Assembly: GCA_903813345.2 (NCBI GenBank)
Contig: CAIIXF020000001.1
Span: forward strand, 40,641,366-40,705,365
Reading direction: 5' to 3'
Length of the DNA: 64,000 bases
From: Owenia fusiformis
Taxonomy: Eukaryota; Annelida; Polychaeta; Sabellida; Oweniidae
Shown here one piece after another: positions 44,698 through 56,384 of the stretch. The stretch's first letter is position 1. Each line of letters begins with the position of its first letter. The translations under genes and the position numbers were made by a program. Under the pieces are notes generated by a model. It worked only from the letters and a program-made list of their open reading frames with translations. It made no database searches and was not told the DNA's origin.

Positions 44698-44830
44698 ACA
44701 TGCGGATCCAGGATATTGTGCTAGAGGGGACGCTAATATATTCCAAAAATGTGCGAGAATGAATGACGCCCGGGAATGATGAGCATACGCTATTGGGGAG
44801 GGGGAGGGGTGTGCACCCGAAAAATTTTGA
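44698..44830. repeat. GCGGATCCAGG repeat fragment
   Basis: ACATGCGGATCCAGGATATT, AGAGGGGACGCTAATA and GGGGAGGGGGAGGGGTGTGC form a GC-richer island typical of a dispersed GGGGCGGATCCAGG-type repeat. Ends are not defined. Confidence 0.45.
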
Positions 44831-47800
44831 AAATAGAGTGCAATAATAGGGGCAATCTGAGCATTTTCCCACAATTAAAATGAAAATATGAAACGCTTCA
44901 TGAAAAAGGCTTCTTTTTGAGACAAGTTTTAATTTATTTTCTGGATAAATTTTATGAGAGATTCTAACTATAACAGGCATTTTATCTGATTTTTTAAGAA
45001 AGATTTTTTTTTGAAATATTTTAGAGTACCACCTCCTAGATCGGCTAGTGATAAGAGAAGAAAATAAGAGTCAGTTCATAATGATACCCACATACCCTTT
45101 GTCTTAGACTTTCAAGAGGAGGTCTGGTAACTAGAATGAAGTCTCTTGTTAGGTTCCCTAACTCAGATGCCCTTCCAAAAGTATTTAGAAACATTGCAAA
45201 GGGAAATTCCTGAAACACTTTCTTACTTTTGAGCCAGAAAATACCAAATCAACTGTGAATGTGACATTTAAGCTTTCTTCCCACTTTATTTATGTTACAT
45301 TAAAACCACGGTCACCATGCATTGCAGCATTGCTAGAGATAAGATTGCAATATAAGTGTACAATATCTCTTCATTGAGACTGTTTGTGAGCTTCATGATC
45401 AGTTAATGGTATTAAACACCTCATAAAATATATGTTACCTTATTACATTGCCTGTTTGATATTGAAAGATGAAACATTTATTGAATATAGATATGAAGTT
45501 TATGTGCATGCATCAGTGATCTCTGACTTCAACAACATTTTGCTCCTCATATAAAGCTGACAATGTTGCCATGGTTTTTTCATTACTTTATTAACACTCT
45601 TGTTCTGTTTATGAGCTTATCTCATTGAAGAAGTTTATGAGCTTATCTCATCTAAGAAGTTCTGTCTACCCCATTATCATGTTTTCTAGTATTATGATAG
45701 CCCAATGAGTTGATCTAATAAAGCTAGAAGAAATCATTTTTCTCATAATACATATTACTTTAAATTGGTACGTTCTTTCTGCTATTCCCTTACAAATTAT
45801 ATTTATGATGAAGGACATGATATTCCGGGATAACTCAGGATTGCTGGCAAGGACTGCATTTGTACTATCTTCTAATTTACTGGATAATGGTTTGACCCAC
45901 CCTTTGAAAGAGCCTATATAGATATCCCTCAGTTTTTGTAGCATGATTTCAATGATATTTCGTAGTAATTTTCTTATAGAACATCTCAAATGCTTGATTG
46001 AGTTGTCCATCAAATATATGAGTGATTTGTGAGATTAACTCTAAGGATCCTTTAGTTTTTATTAAATGCTTTTGGCAAAATCCAAATCCTTTTTAGCTCA
46101 ATTCCTACATTAGATGCCTGAATAGCCAAATCCCTATTTTGTCTGCAATAACATTAAAAAATAGTTCAATAGATTGACCCTTACATGGCCCACTTTAGTA
46201 AATCTGGATGGCTCTTCCATCTTATGCATAGGCCATAAAGAGTAGTAGGTTTTAGACCATACAGAGTACTAGGTTTTTTCATAGATCGTTTTTGCATAGA
46301 CCATTTAGTGTACCATGTTATTGCACAGACCATAATATAGTACTAGGTTTCTCAGTGCAATGATCACATTCAGTGATTAAGCGATCTGTACCTCAGCCAA
46401 GGGAAATCTATTCATGAACTAAGCATATTATGATGTGTAAAAGAAGATGACGCTTAATCTTACTTTCCGACCAATCTGCTATTCTTGATAATGTCACTTG
46501 TTGGAAATGAGTTAAGAGGGTGTTTTAAAATACAATATGTTGTAGGTGGTGTGTAGGAGAGGTGTGAAACCTTTTGTTGGTTTTGCCTTACTACTGTTAC
46601 AAAGTCTACTGATTATTACCTAGTTAGATTTGACATTTTTATTATTAGATATTGTAGGAAAATCCTTTAGTTTTGAAAAAGTATCATTTATATAGAGGAG
46701 TGGATCTTCCAGAGTGAGGTTAGAGAAACCATAGGATTGTCTGTATATCCTTTGGTAAATTATTACTCAGTGAACATTGAACAATCAGATGAAAAAGCTG
46801 GAAATATTGAAAAATTGCTATGCAGAATCAAGGGCTTTCAAGCTCTTGAAAGCCCATGGCAGAATTAATGAAAAAAAAATTGAAAAAACCTAAACCATCG
46901 AATATTGCTTTTGAAACCAACGAATATCACTTTTAAGGAGTTATATTTTATGGTTTGGGGCTTTTTTAGCTAAAATATGATATCTTGATCCACATATCAA
47001 ATATATCTTCATGTTATAATCTATCTATATCCTTGCAAACAGATATCCATGAGTGGATTAAAATCATACCACGGGTAAGTTAATTAATTAATTATAGGAT
47101 ATTCTCTTTATTCCAAAGTTCAAGTGATCTTGTCATGTTCCTCACCTCAGATTATTCAAACGAGATAAATAACAATGTACTTTTATTAAAATAGCAGAAT
47201 GGTAACAGGCAATGTTTTACAACATGAATTCATGAGTGATCAGACAAAGCGAAATTGTTAACAGTAGTTATGGTTGGACAATGACATCAGAAGAACTATG
47301 TCTACAATTAAGTTAGAAACTTCCTTACCTACTTAAAGACATAGACATGAAATCCAGCAGTTATCTAATCTAAATCTGAAAACCCCCATTAAGAAGATTA
47401 CCTTAAATAGACAAGACAAGAAAAAGTCACAATTCTCATAGAACTCCTCAGGAAAATATCAATCATGAATGTCCTGTTCCCTTGTCAATACACGGAGCTG
47501 TGATTTTGATAATTATGCTTCATTTTAGAGTATCCCCTGTAGATCCATCCGAAAAGGACACAAATGTTGTAGATAATACAAATGACATTCTGGCAATTCG
47601 ATTATAAAATCTCAGTCTATAGATTTTCTTCAGCTTCGCTTACTGATTATTCCTTTGGCACTTTTGTGTCAGAGATTAGATACTACAAGTGATGTATAAG
47701 TGGGTTGATTAATAAGGTCATGTGTTCATTGCATTATGAGATTAATAAAAATTCATTTGGAGAGGCTTGTATAGTGACAATTAATATGTCTTGGAGGTAT

Positions 47801-47894
47801 TTACATTGTTTTGTTTTGGACCTTGTATGTCATTCAGACTCCAACTCCTCATGGTCAATATACATAAGCAAAGACAAACCAAAGGGTCTCATAA
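44831..47894. other. intergenic, one weak exon candidate
   Basis: At 47043-47074 a 32-bp stretch is bounded by CTTGCAAACAG and CACGGGTAAGTTAA, a possible short non-coding exon. The minus-strand 115-codon frame at 45666-46013 has no family signature and no supporting context. Nothing else was seen. Confidence 0.4.
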
Positions 47895-48410
47895 TGTTAC
47901 AGGGTTCGTACACACCTGGAAATGTCAGGGAAATTGATTTATTTTTCCAGGTGCTGGAAATGTCAGGGAATTTCAAAATTGGGTCAAAAAGGGCCAAAAA
48001 TGTCAGGGAATTTTGAAACAGTAGATGTGTCAGGGAAATGTCAGGGAACTTTGTATCATTGTTGAAAAAATAATGTTCCAGCAAAATACATTTTAAGGCT
48101 ATGATAGGATATCAATGAAATCCAAATTCGAGCATTTAGTTGTTTCCACAAATTGCAAATCTTCATTAGGGTTGATTGAATGACATTAAATCTGGTTTTG
48201 TCTATTTGTAAGAATGGTGTGAACATTATACTGAAACCGAACAATAAAGAATTTGTAAGATGGTACAGTTATGCTTTTCCATGTACATGTAATAAGTTAG
48301 TGGTATATGTTTCATGGTTTGTTGAGGGGTTAATCTGAGGAGGGTGGGAGGTGAAAAACAAAACAATCAGGGAACTCTTTACAGTTTAAAATTGTATTTA
48401 TATTAAGGAG

Positions 48411-48627
48411 CTGTCTGTTCGACAATCCGGTCGTATTCAGTCTATTTATCTAACTCAAATATCAGTTGACAGATTTGGTTAAAATTTTATATATCAATGC
48501 TTTTGTTGCTGCCTCTGCTCAAGAAGACACTTGCCACTTTTCATATAATGTTCACAATGATAGTATTCGATAAATATGTTTCATTAGGTAGGAATTGCCC
48601 CTCAAAGGAGTTGCTATTTTTCGTTAG
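48411..48627. repeat. decayed 146-bp-repeat element nested in a TIR element
   Basis: CTGTCTGTTC...TCGTATTC, TAACTCAAATATCAGTTGAC and AGATTTGGTTAAAATTTTAT follow the family order, and AGGAATTGCCCC...GGAGTTGCTATTTTTCGTTAG matches its right-hand flank. Only one unit remains between the two ends. Confidence 0.55.
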
Positions 48628-48739
48628 ATCAACATTTTCAAGTTTCAGTTTTTATTTGAATTCATTACAAAACATTAACAAATTATAGTTTGAAATGCTT
48701 AGAATGCACCATATACAATTGTCAATTTTTAAAAATTTC

Positions 48740-48838
48740 CGGGGGTTGACCCCCGTAACCCCCTATGGGTTTCCTTCACTCGCAGTGATGCAACCCCCCC
48801 AAAATGCGCCCCCTTGACACTTGCTGACTATGCCCCTG
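48740..48838. repeat. GGGGGTTGACCCCC fragment nested in the TIR element
   Basis: Opposed G- and C-rich ends (CGGGGGTTGACCCCCGTAAC and TGACTATGCCCCTG) and the CAACCCCCCC run identify a diverged member of the GTAGCCAG/GCCCCTG class. Ends are not clean. Confidence 0.45.
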
Positions 48839-49107
48839 AACATGTATGTTTACCTTCGTAAATATGTAAAATTAAGAATATAATGTATCAGTATTAATGC
48901 TAATAAATTGGTGAATAAGACGGCCTGTAGAACTGTAGAAGTAAAGTTGAGTCATGAGAAATGGTACTAAATGACAAACTCAAAATATTTCATAGAGCCG
49001 CGCAAGGAAAACTAGATCTGGAAATTTCATTTTATGCCTGGAAATATCAGGGAAATTCATTTTGAAAAAGGTGTACAAACCCTGTGTTAAGTTTGGATGA
49101 TCTTTGA

Positions 49108-49330
49108 CATAGGCTTAGCCAGGGGGTGCAATGGGTGCACCCCCCCCCCCCCACCATAACCAATAAAAATAATACCATGAGAAAGAAGGAAGTTGCATAA
49201 ATTTTTGTAAAATTCAAAATAAATCTTATTTTTTGCTTATTTATGCCACAATCGCACCCTCCCCCCTGACTGGAATCAGAATATTTTTTGGAAATTGCAC
49301 CCCCCTGACTGAAAGCTGGCTACGCCCCTG
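49108..49330. mobile_element. GTAGCCAG TIR element, TSD TTTGA
   Basis: The left end is CATAGGCTTAGCCAGGGGGT (a degraded CAGGGGCGTAGCCAG) and the right end GAAAGCTGGCTACGCCCCTG. The repeat TTTGA flanks both sides (49103-49107 and 49331-49335). A C run follows the left end (49140-49152), and TCGCACCCTCCCCCCTGACT with GCACCCCCCTGACTG lies near the right. It is non-coding, 223 bp, and starts only 23 bp after the previous element ends. Confidence 0.8.
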
Positions 49331-49335
49331 TTTGA

Positions 49336-51237
49336 GTTATTCTTTTATTCACACCTTTATCTGAAGCAGCTATCCCCTCATGTAATTAGGGATAACAACT
49401 TATGTTTTCTTAAATTGCACTTCATAAAACTTAACATTGATTTCCTATGTAGCTTGAATCGCTTGATCTGTAGTCAGAAAATCAATCTTTTGAACAAACC
49501 AGTCTGACTAATAAATAGCTTTTAACCTCCTACTACCACTGGAAGAAATAACATAGTGGTTAGTACGTATACTGTAATTACTATGACAACAGGCATAATA
49601 CCACAATCAGTAAGATTAGAACAAACAATGGGACTGTAAAGACATGTGAATTATTTTTACTCCTCTGAAAAGAATATGGGCTTGAAATTGGGGAATAGAC
49701 AAGTGAAGTACAGTAAAGTGGGATGGGGCCTGATAGTTGAGTCAATTCCCACTTTCGTTATATATGTCGATAGGCATACACTGCTGTTCTAGTGCAATCT
49801 TTGGTCTGTTAAATGGTCAGTATAAAACACAAAGCTTTTGTGTAAACACATGTAATCTTGATATATTACTATTGCTTTTGCCATTACTTCTATGAGGAAT
49901 CATTGAGCCTTAATGACATGGACATCCATATGTTCATTGCATGTGACTGAAGAATAAATAAAAAGTTAATGTAACTTAAAAGGGATAAGGTGTGATGAAA
50001 CTGGATTGAGATGTCATGAAATTCTTCTAATTAAGATTCCCCTTTCAGTTGTCACTTTCTACTCTTCCGAACCTGGTTATGAGAACCCAGATTAATGAAC
50101 CTTTGACGTTAAAGCAGAGCTCAGCTTGTCCTTTTAAAACTGCTTTGTTCTTACAACAGATTCATATGAAAACCATATAGAACTCAAAACGAATATTGTT
50201 TTTACATTATTTGTCAAAATATCCTACATTTCTTGTTCAAAGTTCAAAAGGTCAGGAGGGTGGGAAAAGTTTCAATTGATATTTTCAAAAATAAGACTGC
50301 TTTTATCTGATTTTTCAGGCAATACTAATACGGTAAGTCCTATACTGTCTTAGATGTTTCTTTCTCTTGCTATGTTTTGCAATACACAGTGGTCATTCCC
50401 CTTTTGACACCCATACATACATACACATAATATTCTTCTACAAAGGGTTCTTGTAATATTCCACTGCAAAGAAATCATGTAATATTCTACTTTAGAGTTT
50501 TCTTTTAATATCTATATAATAGTTGATTGATAGACCCTAACATCAATGTCTTATAGGATTGTGAAGATGATAATTCCTGATATAAAAGTTGTATATTGTG
50601 CTCTGCAAAGTGTTTTATCTTCGTTCATTGATCAAGATTGCAGATGATAAATTCTCATATCGAAGTAGCACGAGACACGCCATAGTTTATGGCTACACCA
50701 GAGTTGTCTTTGTTTTAATAGTTATACTGTTGTAGCTACAATAACTACTACTTAGATGGAGAAGTTAGACACCTTTTTAGGCCATAGTTTATGTTCGATA
50801 ATTATTTTTTGGGTTAGTGGTTGTTACTTTTGTCCTTTTCTTTAGACTGGTTTGTTGCTCTTAGACGTTTCATTTCCTTGTTTTTTTGTAATGCTCTTTT
50901 GACGTTCCCTTTTTATTAGCACTTGTGTGTACATATTTTTACATTGTAATTCTTGTCAGCAAGATCACCAGATCATCAGTATAATGACAGGAAAATGTGG
51001 GCATCATCCTAAGAAAACACGTTGATGGATTTCTTCTTTGTTCAGTTGTAAGATTGTAATTTTAAAGCTTATTACCATGATGCAAGGAGGTAAAATATTA
51101 CCCTTATTTGAAATGTGGGATGTTATTCAAATTTTTCTTTCATTTGACAAATAAAATTTAAATATTTCACAAATGAAATCAGTAAAAGGACATTTAATTT
51201 GTGCAAGGAATACACGTTTTTACTGTTTTATTATTCA
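49336..51237. other. intergenic, one weak exon candidate
   Basis: At 50319-50332 a 14-bp stretch lies between TGATTTTTCAG and GGTAAGTCC, both strong splice consensus. A 14-bp microexon would be unusual. No coding frame joins it to the candidates at 37452 or 47043. Confidence 0.35.
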
Positions 51238-51345
51238 TCACCCCACTGAACAAAGTTAAGGAGGGGAAGTGTTTAGAAAAACTGTTCATCTGTCTGTTTG
51301 TCTGTTGGTTGGTTCATTCCTATCTTCTGTCTGGATGATAACTCA
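51238..51345. repeat. decayed left end of the 146-bp-repeat element
   Basis: CCCCACTGAACAAAGTTAAG parallels the CCCACCGAACGAAGTTCGAG terminus at 32839, followed by a CTGTCTGTTTGTCTG tract and GGATGATAACTCAAG. Nothing of the repeat body follows. Confidence 0.6.
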
Positions 51346-52919
51346 AGGCTAATGTCTCATGGGCATAGGGCCTCTTCAAAATCAAAGTTTCTCTGGGGTG
51401 TTTTATTTAGTTTATATACAACTCTCATATTTAAAAGATCAACATGTACACATTTTTTCTTGTGTGCTACCGAGACCTTTGTGTTTGTGTCTTCGCCAAT
51501 GAAATGCGATTCTGGGTTCATTCCTGGATTCTAGGTCCATTTGATATCAACTGGATGTCGATTCTCAATGAAAAGTATATTTCATGTATAATTCATGGAA
51601 ATTATGCATAGAACCCAGCTGTCTTAGCTTCAAAGTGGCAATGATATATATGCATTCAGAATAAGATCCCTCAAGTCTCTTCAGACACACAAATTTGATT
51701 ACAATTACTGCTGAGAAAACTTTCTCACAGTCTGAATAAGTGCTGCGAAAGGTCTCTTGAAATTGAAATTTCTCAACGAGCCCATTTGTCTTACTGTTTT
51801 TGAACTATTGTCAGTAAAGAAAATTTGGTTTGGACATTTAGATTTCGAATCCAATCTTCCTATTTGCAATGTTATCTTCATTATGGATGTCTTTATTCTG
51901 GCTATCAAGTTAATATATCGGGCAGTTCTCTGAAATGAGCCATTTATCCAAGATACAAAGATCAGCACTGAATGTACCTACTTAGATATCCATTCAGAAA
52001 GTGTGGGATCACCTCACCATGATTGAAGTATGAAATAAACATCACTTTTATTTAAAAATTATTTCTATCGCCCTTTATCCTATGGATAATGAATTAATGC
52101 AATAATTCTACCACGATTTTATTTGAGTGTTCATTACATATATCATAGCAACCATATATCATATGCTCATCTCACAAATGAGCAATGGTTGAATGGTTCA
52201 AATCCATATTTATTGGTTTGAGTTTTGATTGCATCGTGTAAGATGCAATATGCATATAATCAAGCAATAATCAAGCACTCTCAGTATTAAAGTGATGGAC
52301 AAATTCTAAAGAAAGAAACTCAGAATAACTGTTCTGAAAATTCTAGATTCCTGTAGATTGATGGTTCAAGTATTGTTGGTTTACATAGACACAAAAGTGA
52401 CTGATCAGGAAACACATGTAAGGTTTAAGTTATGATTTATCTTGATTAAACAGGAAGTATATCTACTTATTGTTGTAATATGACAGAAACTGTATGCCCA
52501 CATATATTAGTAGACCTTCATGAGTCAATTTAATTGTCCTGGTTGACATTATACATCTTTATCATTGATTTACCTTGATATGTTTTATTACTAACACCTA
52601 GACTACCCTGAGATCCATCAGCTTATGACATACCATATTATCTTCTGAATGCTTCAGATCAAATTTTATAGTTTTGATGCTGCTTATATTTTAATGAGTT
52701 CAAAGGCATTCGGCATCAGTGATTGGTTATGTAAAAAAAATTGTTACACTTCTTTAACCATTTGGAGGTGAAGATATTTTGGCATGTTGTTATGCTATCT
52801 ACTGTGAAGTGGAAGTCAAACTCTTAAAAAAGTAACTTTCACCTGGAATTTGGCTAGGCCTTAACTATTCTATTAATTTATGATCATACCTAACTGGTCC
52901 AGATTCCAGAGAAATGTAT
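51346..52919. other. intergenic, no gene recognised
   Basis: The minus-strand frame 51705-51968 (87 codons, Ser/Lys/Arg-rich) shows no known family. No bounded element was seen. Confidence 0.45.
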
Positions 52920-53053
52920 TTAAGGAATGAAGAATCATGTAACATTCTATATTGGAAATATAAAGGCATTCGTGTATGTACTAACCCATTCTGATAATGC
53001 ACTCAGGCTTCGCCTTCGTGCATCATTAATATAGAATGATTCTTTATTCCTTA
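52920..53053. mobile_element. 134-bp inverted-repeat element
   Basis: TTAAGGAATGAAGAATCATG at the left and, in reverse, TTAAGGAATAAAGAATCATT at the right are terminal inverted repeats that continue into TTCTATATT on both sides. The right-central part (CACTCAGGCTTCGCCTTCGTGC) is a GC-rich hairpin. It is non-coding. Confidence 0.65.
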
Positions 53054-53059
53054 ATTTTG

Positions 53060-53190
53060 TCACCAACACAAGTGATGACATTGTCATAGTCTCTAACTTT
53101 TTTGTGGTGTTTGGTGGTTGATTTTTGGTGTTTGATACCTGTAATAAATGGTCGGTGGTGATATTTTGCATGATAATACCTTGTATGTTA
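53060..53190 (+). repeat. dispersed repeat Z, copy 3
   Basis: ATGACATTGTCATAGTCTCT, AACTTTTTTGTGGTGTTTGG and GGTGATATTTTGCATGATAA plus TACCTTGT parallel 22045-22153 in order and orientation. It begins just seven bases after the inverted-repeat element at 52920-53053. Confidence 0.65.
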
Positions 53191-54895
53191 GATTGAGATA
53201 TTCATAAATCACGTAGATGTGACCCTTCATCCAATTTAAGAAAAATCATTTGAACTGATATTCTTATGTTGATTTTTCTGTTATAAAATTCTTGGATGAA
53301 AATTGATCTTTGATCCATGTTTCCTTGGAATGATGAAGCGTAATAGACTGACATTACGGGGATCAGACACAGCAGATATGAATTTACAGGAAATTAATTG
53401 GTTCTTCAAATTCCAGGAATAAAGATGACTGAATAACTTGAAAATAACTCTGTTACTTTTATTCGATAGCTCGATTACCCTCATAGTTTTTATGACAGCT
53501 TGATCAAACAATAAAATTATCAATCCAAAAAGTATTTCTCAGATGTGTGACTCTTATCAAAAATCTAGTTCTATATATTGGGTTATACTGCATTGTACAA
53601 CTACTGTTTTTAAATAATTTTTTTTTCTGAACCTAATTTCCCTTTATGTGTAATTGTTCCCACTTTCATGAATATTTTCTCATACTTTTTCATATATCTT
53701 ATTGTTCATTAGTCCATATAAATTCAAATAATTTACAAACTTATCTCGACTTGTGTAATGTATTTTCAAAGAAGTGCAATGAGGGCTTCAAGTTCCATTA
53801 GTTTCTCTCATGCTCAGTTTTACTCATTGTAACATCGCTGTTTTGATTTTTGGCAATACTCTAGATGCGAGTAGAAATAATCTTGATTTGCGTCGTGAAA
53901 AGTTCGGAATTCAGTCAAACTGATGTCATAATTGGAATCTACATGTAACATTTCATCTAGAAATGTGGTTTCGAAAAGAGTTTATCAACTTTGAAAATTT
54001 AATTTTTTGTCTTGGACAGTTTCAAGAATTTAACTTCACTTTTAACCTGAACACAGTTAATATATACTTAATCGAATAAGTTAGAAGAGAATTCCTGAAT
54101 GTGATAATAAGATTTGAATAGCACTTATATCTGGGGAAATAATGGTATTGAATATCTATACTTGAGTATTGTTGTAATAATGCTTTTTATTGATGGATAC
54201 ATTGTGCTATGCTCACTAGGCAGTAGGCAAGTCCATAAGTGAATGCTATTTTCCTTATTGATTTTTATAAACAAATGGTCTTAAATTTACATTGAAAATT
54301 AGTACCTTTGGTATGAATTAATGGTGCTAATGTAACTTTGTGGAAACATGGAAGCTGCAATATTTAACAAATCTGAATAACTGTGTAACTGCTAAGAAAA
54401 ACCTAAATCAATATTCCAAAAATCACTGCATGAGGCATATGATCAGCTTTACACTCTTGGTGTTCACTACATGTTAATGTGTTTATGTAATCTATCTTAC
54501 CTCACTTATGTCAAAATGATTATTAAAGTTGATTAATTATTTAAGTTTTTTTTTTATTTTATAATAATATTTTTTACTATGCAGTTACACTTTGGAACGT
54601 GTATCCAACTCCATTCTGACAAGTTCATTTAGACATTTCATTGATCTCAGCTGATCCTTGTTTGATCCAGTGGATTCAGATCACCTGACAGTGACTTTCC
54701 GATCAGATCAAAGTATCAGACCATAATGTCAATTAAAAAACACCTTTTAATAAAGCCTATGCATATTTCATATTATATCACTTTGATGTGTCTCATCAGA
54801 AAGTGTTGACATATTATTAGCCACCATATGTTTTTGATTGTCATTCTGCATCAGCATTCAATGTTAAATTGTTACATAAATTGTCATACTTTTGT
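53191..54895. other. intergenic, no gene recognised
   Basis: AT-rich DNA with no recognisable genes or elements. Confidence 0.5.
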
Positions 54896-54940
54896 AAGTG
54901 AAGCCAGGTGGTGATATTTTGTCATGTTAATACCAGAATA
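54896..54940 (+). repeat. dispersed repeat Z, fragment
   Basis: GCCAGGTGGTGATATTTTGT followed by CATGTTAATACC resembles the repeat Z core, with more differences than the other copies. Confidence 0.45.
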
Positions 54941-55002
54941 TCAGATCATTTTAAGTGATGTGATTTTGATATTCCTCGTAAAAATATAAAATTTTGGAAT
55001 AT

Positions 55003-55229
55003 CAGGGCTCTCACTAGGCTTTTAGACTGTGGCGCAGCACCACAGTCTATTTAGCTCCCACCACACTCTATTGGCAAATATTGATTGTTCCCACAGTCTA
55101 AACTTGACTGAATACACACTAATAGCATGTAAAAGGATAAAATATAACATAAATATGATTTATCATGATTGAATGGTTATGCTTAAGATGTGTCCACCAC
55201 ACCCTAAATATTTTCTAATGAGATCCCTG
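55003..55229. mobile_element. CAGGGCTCTCACTAG TIR element, TSD AATAT
   Basis: The ends CAGGGCTCTCACTAG (55003-55017) and CTAATGAGATCCCTG (55215-55229) are inverted repeats, and AATAT flanks both sides (54998-55002 and 55230-55234). Inside, CACAGTCTA occurs several times in both orientations (GACTGTGGCGCAGCACCACAGTC is a hairpin). It is 227 bp and non-coding. By its ends and 5-bp duplication it is akin to the other CAGG...CCTG elements. Confidence 0.8.
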
Positions 55230-55595
55230 AATATATACCCATGTTGATATCCATATCATCCCTCTAATGATGATATCACCCTTATCCCAAATATGTGATT
55301 TATCACTTGCTTTTATATATCTCATATTGCTCTGACAATGGTGTAAGTGTTGATATCTATGAGTTGATAAAATGATATCATAAGAAATGTGATTTTGGAT
55401 TTATCCTGTGAGTTACAATCCCAAATTTTTTAAAAATGTTAAAAATCAAGATTTGTTTAACATTCGAATATGGGCTGAAAAACGAATTTCTAAAAAATAT
55501 TGCATGGATCTTAATGATATTAGAAAAATATTACTGGCTGTTATTGATAATGCAATAATCTTGGGATGAAATATTATTGGTACAAGCATTCATGT

Positions 55596-55638
55596 AGCCT
55601 TGCCCAAGTTGGTATTTTTTACTGACTTGGGCAAGGCT
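55596..55638. repeat. 43-bp hairpin between 11-bp direct repeats
   Basis: Perfect 14-bp arms AGCCTTGCCCAAGT (55596-55609) and ACTTGGGCAAGGCT (55625-55638) enclose a 15-base loop. The direct repeat AGCATTCATGT lies on each side (55585-55595 and 55639-55649). It looks like a very small insertion that duplicated its target. Confidence 0.75.
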
Positions 55639-56159
55639 AGCATTCATGTGGATTGTTGACTTATGAATATCTTAATTTATATTAAAGACATTAGATTTAT
55701 TTAATGTTAGTGAAGTTGAGAATGGCTTAAGTTTAGTATTTACATGCAATGTGATACACAGGTAGGAGGTTTTCACTTTATATTAATATTAAAGTGATAT
55801 CATGTTGAATTGCTTCTTGCTATAATAATCTACAAGAATCTGTCTACGTAATTAAATGTTATGAGACAGTTGTATTCAAAATATATGTTCTCACGTGAGC
55901 ATTAAAATGGCATTTATGAGATTTTTACCTTCAATGATTTTATGAAGAATTCTTACAGTTGTATTATCTGTATGTGAAGAGACTCTTATACAGAAGTAGA
56001 AAATTAATTTTAAATTCAACTCCTACTTGTGTTTTGAGCTTTATCAGTTTAGAATTATGATTACCCATTCTTTGATACAACCCAGCATTTCTTTTAACCT
56101 GCGTGCTGAGTCTAGTTCAGCTACACTCTGCCTAGTCGATACCATATTAGTTTAGTAGC

Positions 56160-56384
56160 CCCGTCCCCACGGCGGGTACCGTTGACAGTTTGGGTAGTAA
56201 ATCACTTCTGACCTACGCGCTGACCTTTCTTCCACCAATCAGCGAGCTTGAAGAAACACGCCAAATGCGTTCTAATTAAATATGCGCATGTCATTGGTCA
56301 ATTCCGGGCTCAACGATGACGTCAGAAGGAATGACCATATATAGAACGTCAGTCAAATTTGGCCGACGAACACTGATTGGCACG
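56160..56384 (+). promoter_or_regulatory. G-gamma gene promoter: CCAAT, CRE, TATA
   Basis: In order this contains ACCAATCAG (CCAAT at 56235-56239), ATGCGCATG (about 56282), an inverted CCAAT box ATTGG (56293-56297), a perfect cAMP-response element TGACGTCA (56317-56324) and TATATA (56338-56343). The region is clearly GC-richer than its surroundings. Initiation about 25-30 bp after TATATA would give a very short first exon ending at 56384, where ACGGTGAGTT is a strong donor. A second usable donor is GCAGGTACAC at 56548. CREB/ATF control is suggested by the site and is inference. Confidence 0.65.

Larger units (their letters stand above)
47900..49084. mobile_element. CAGGGTTCGTACA TIR element, TSD TGTTA
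   Basis: The ends CAGGGTTCGTACAC and, in reverse, CAGGGTTTGTACAC define a 1185-bp element flanked by TGTTA (47895-47899 and 49085-49089). The subterminal parts are full of TCAGGGAA and CTGGAAAT words at both ends (47930-48050 and 49015-49065). The interior holds a decayed copy of the 146-bp-repeat element (48411-48627) and a GTAACCCC-type fragment (48740-48838), so it has itself been a target. No transposase frame is visible. The 5-bp duplication with a CAGGG end would fit the hAT5-type group, but that assignment is inference. Confidence 0.8.

Noticed and set aside
45666-46013. 115-codon minus-strand frame.
   Set aside because: It has no domain likeness, promoter, splice context or codon pattern distinguishing it from chance.
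47705-48016. 103-codon plus-strand frame ending in the CAGGGTTCGTACA element.
   Set aside because: Half of it is element sequence, and the TCAGGGAA words produce the NVREF-type residues. No family signature is present.
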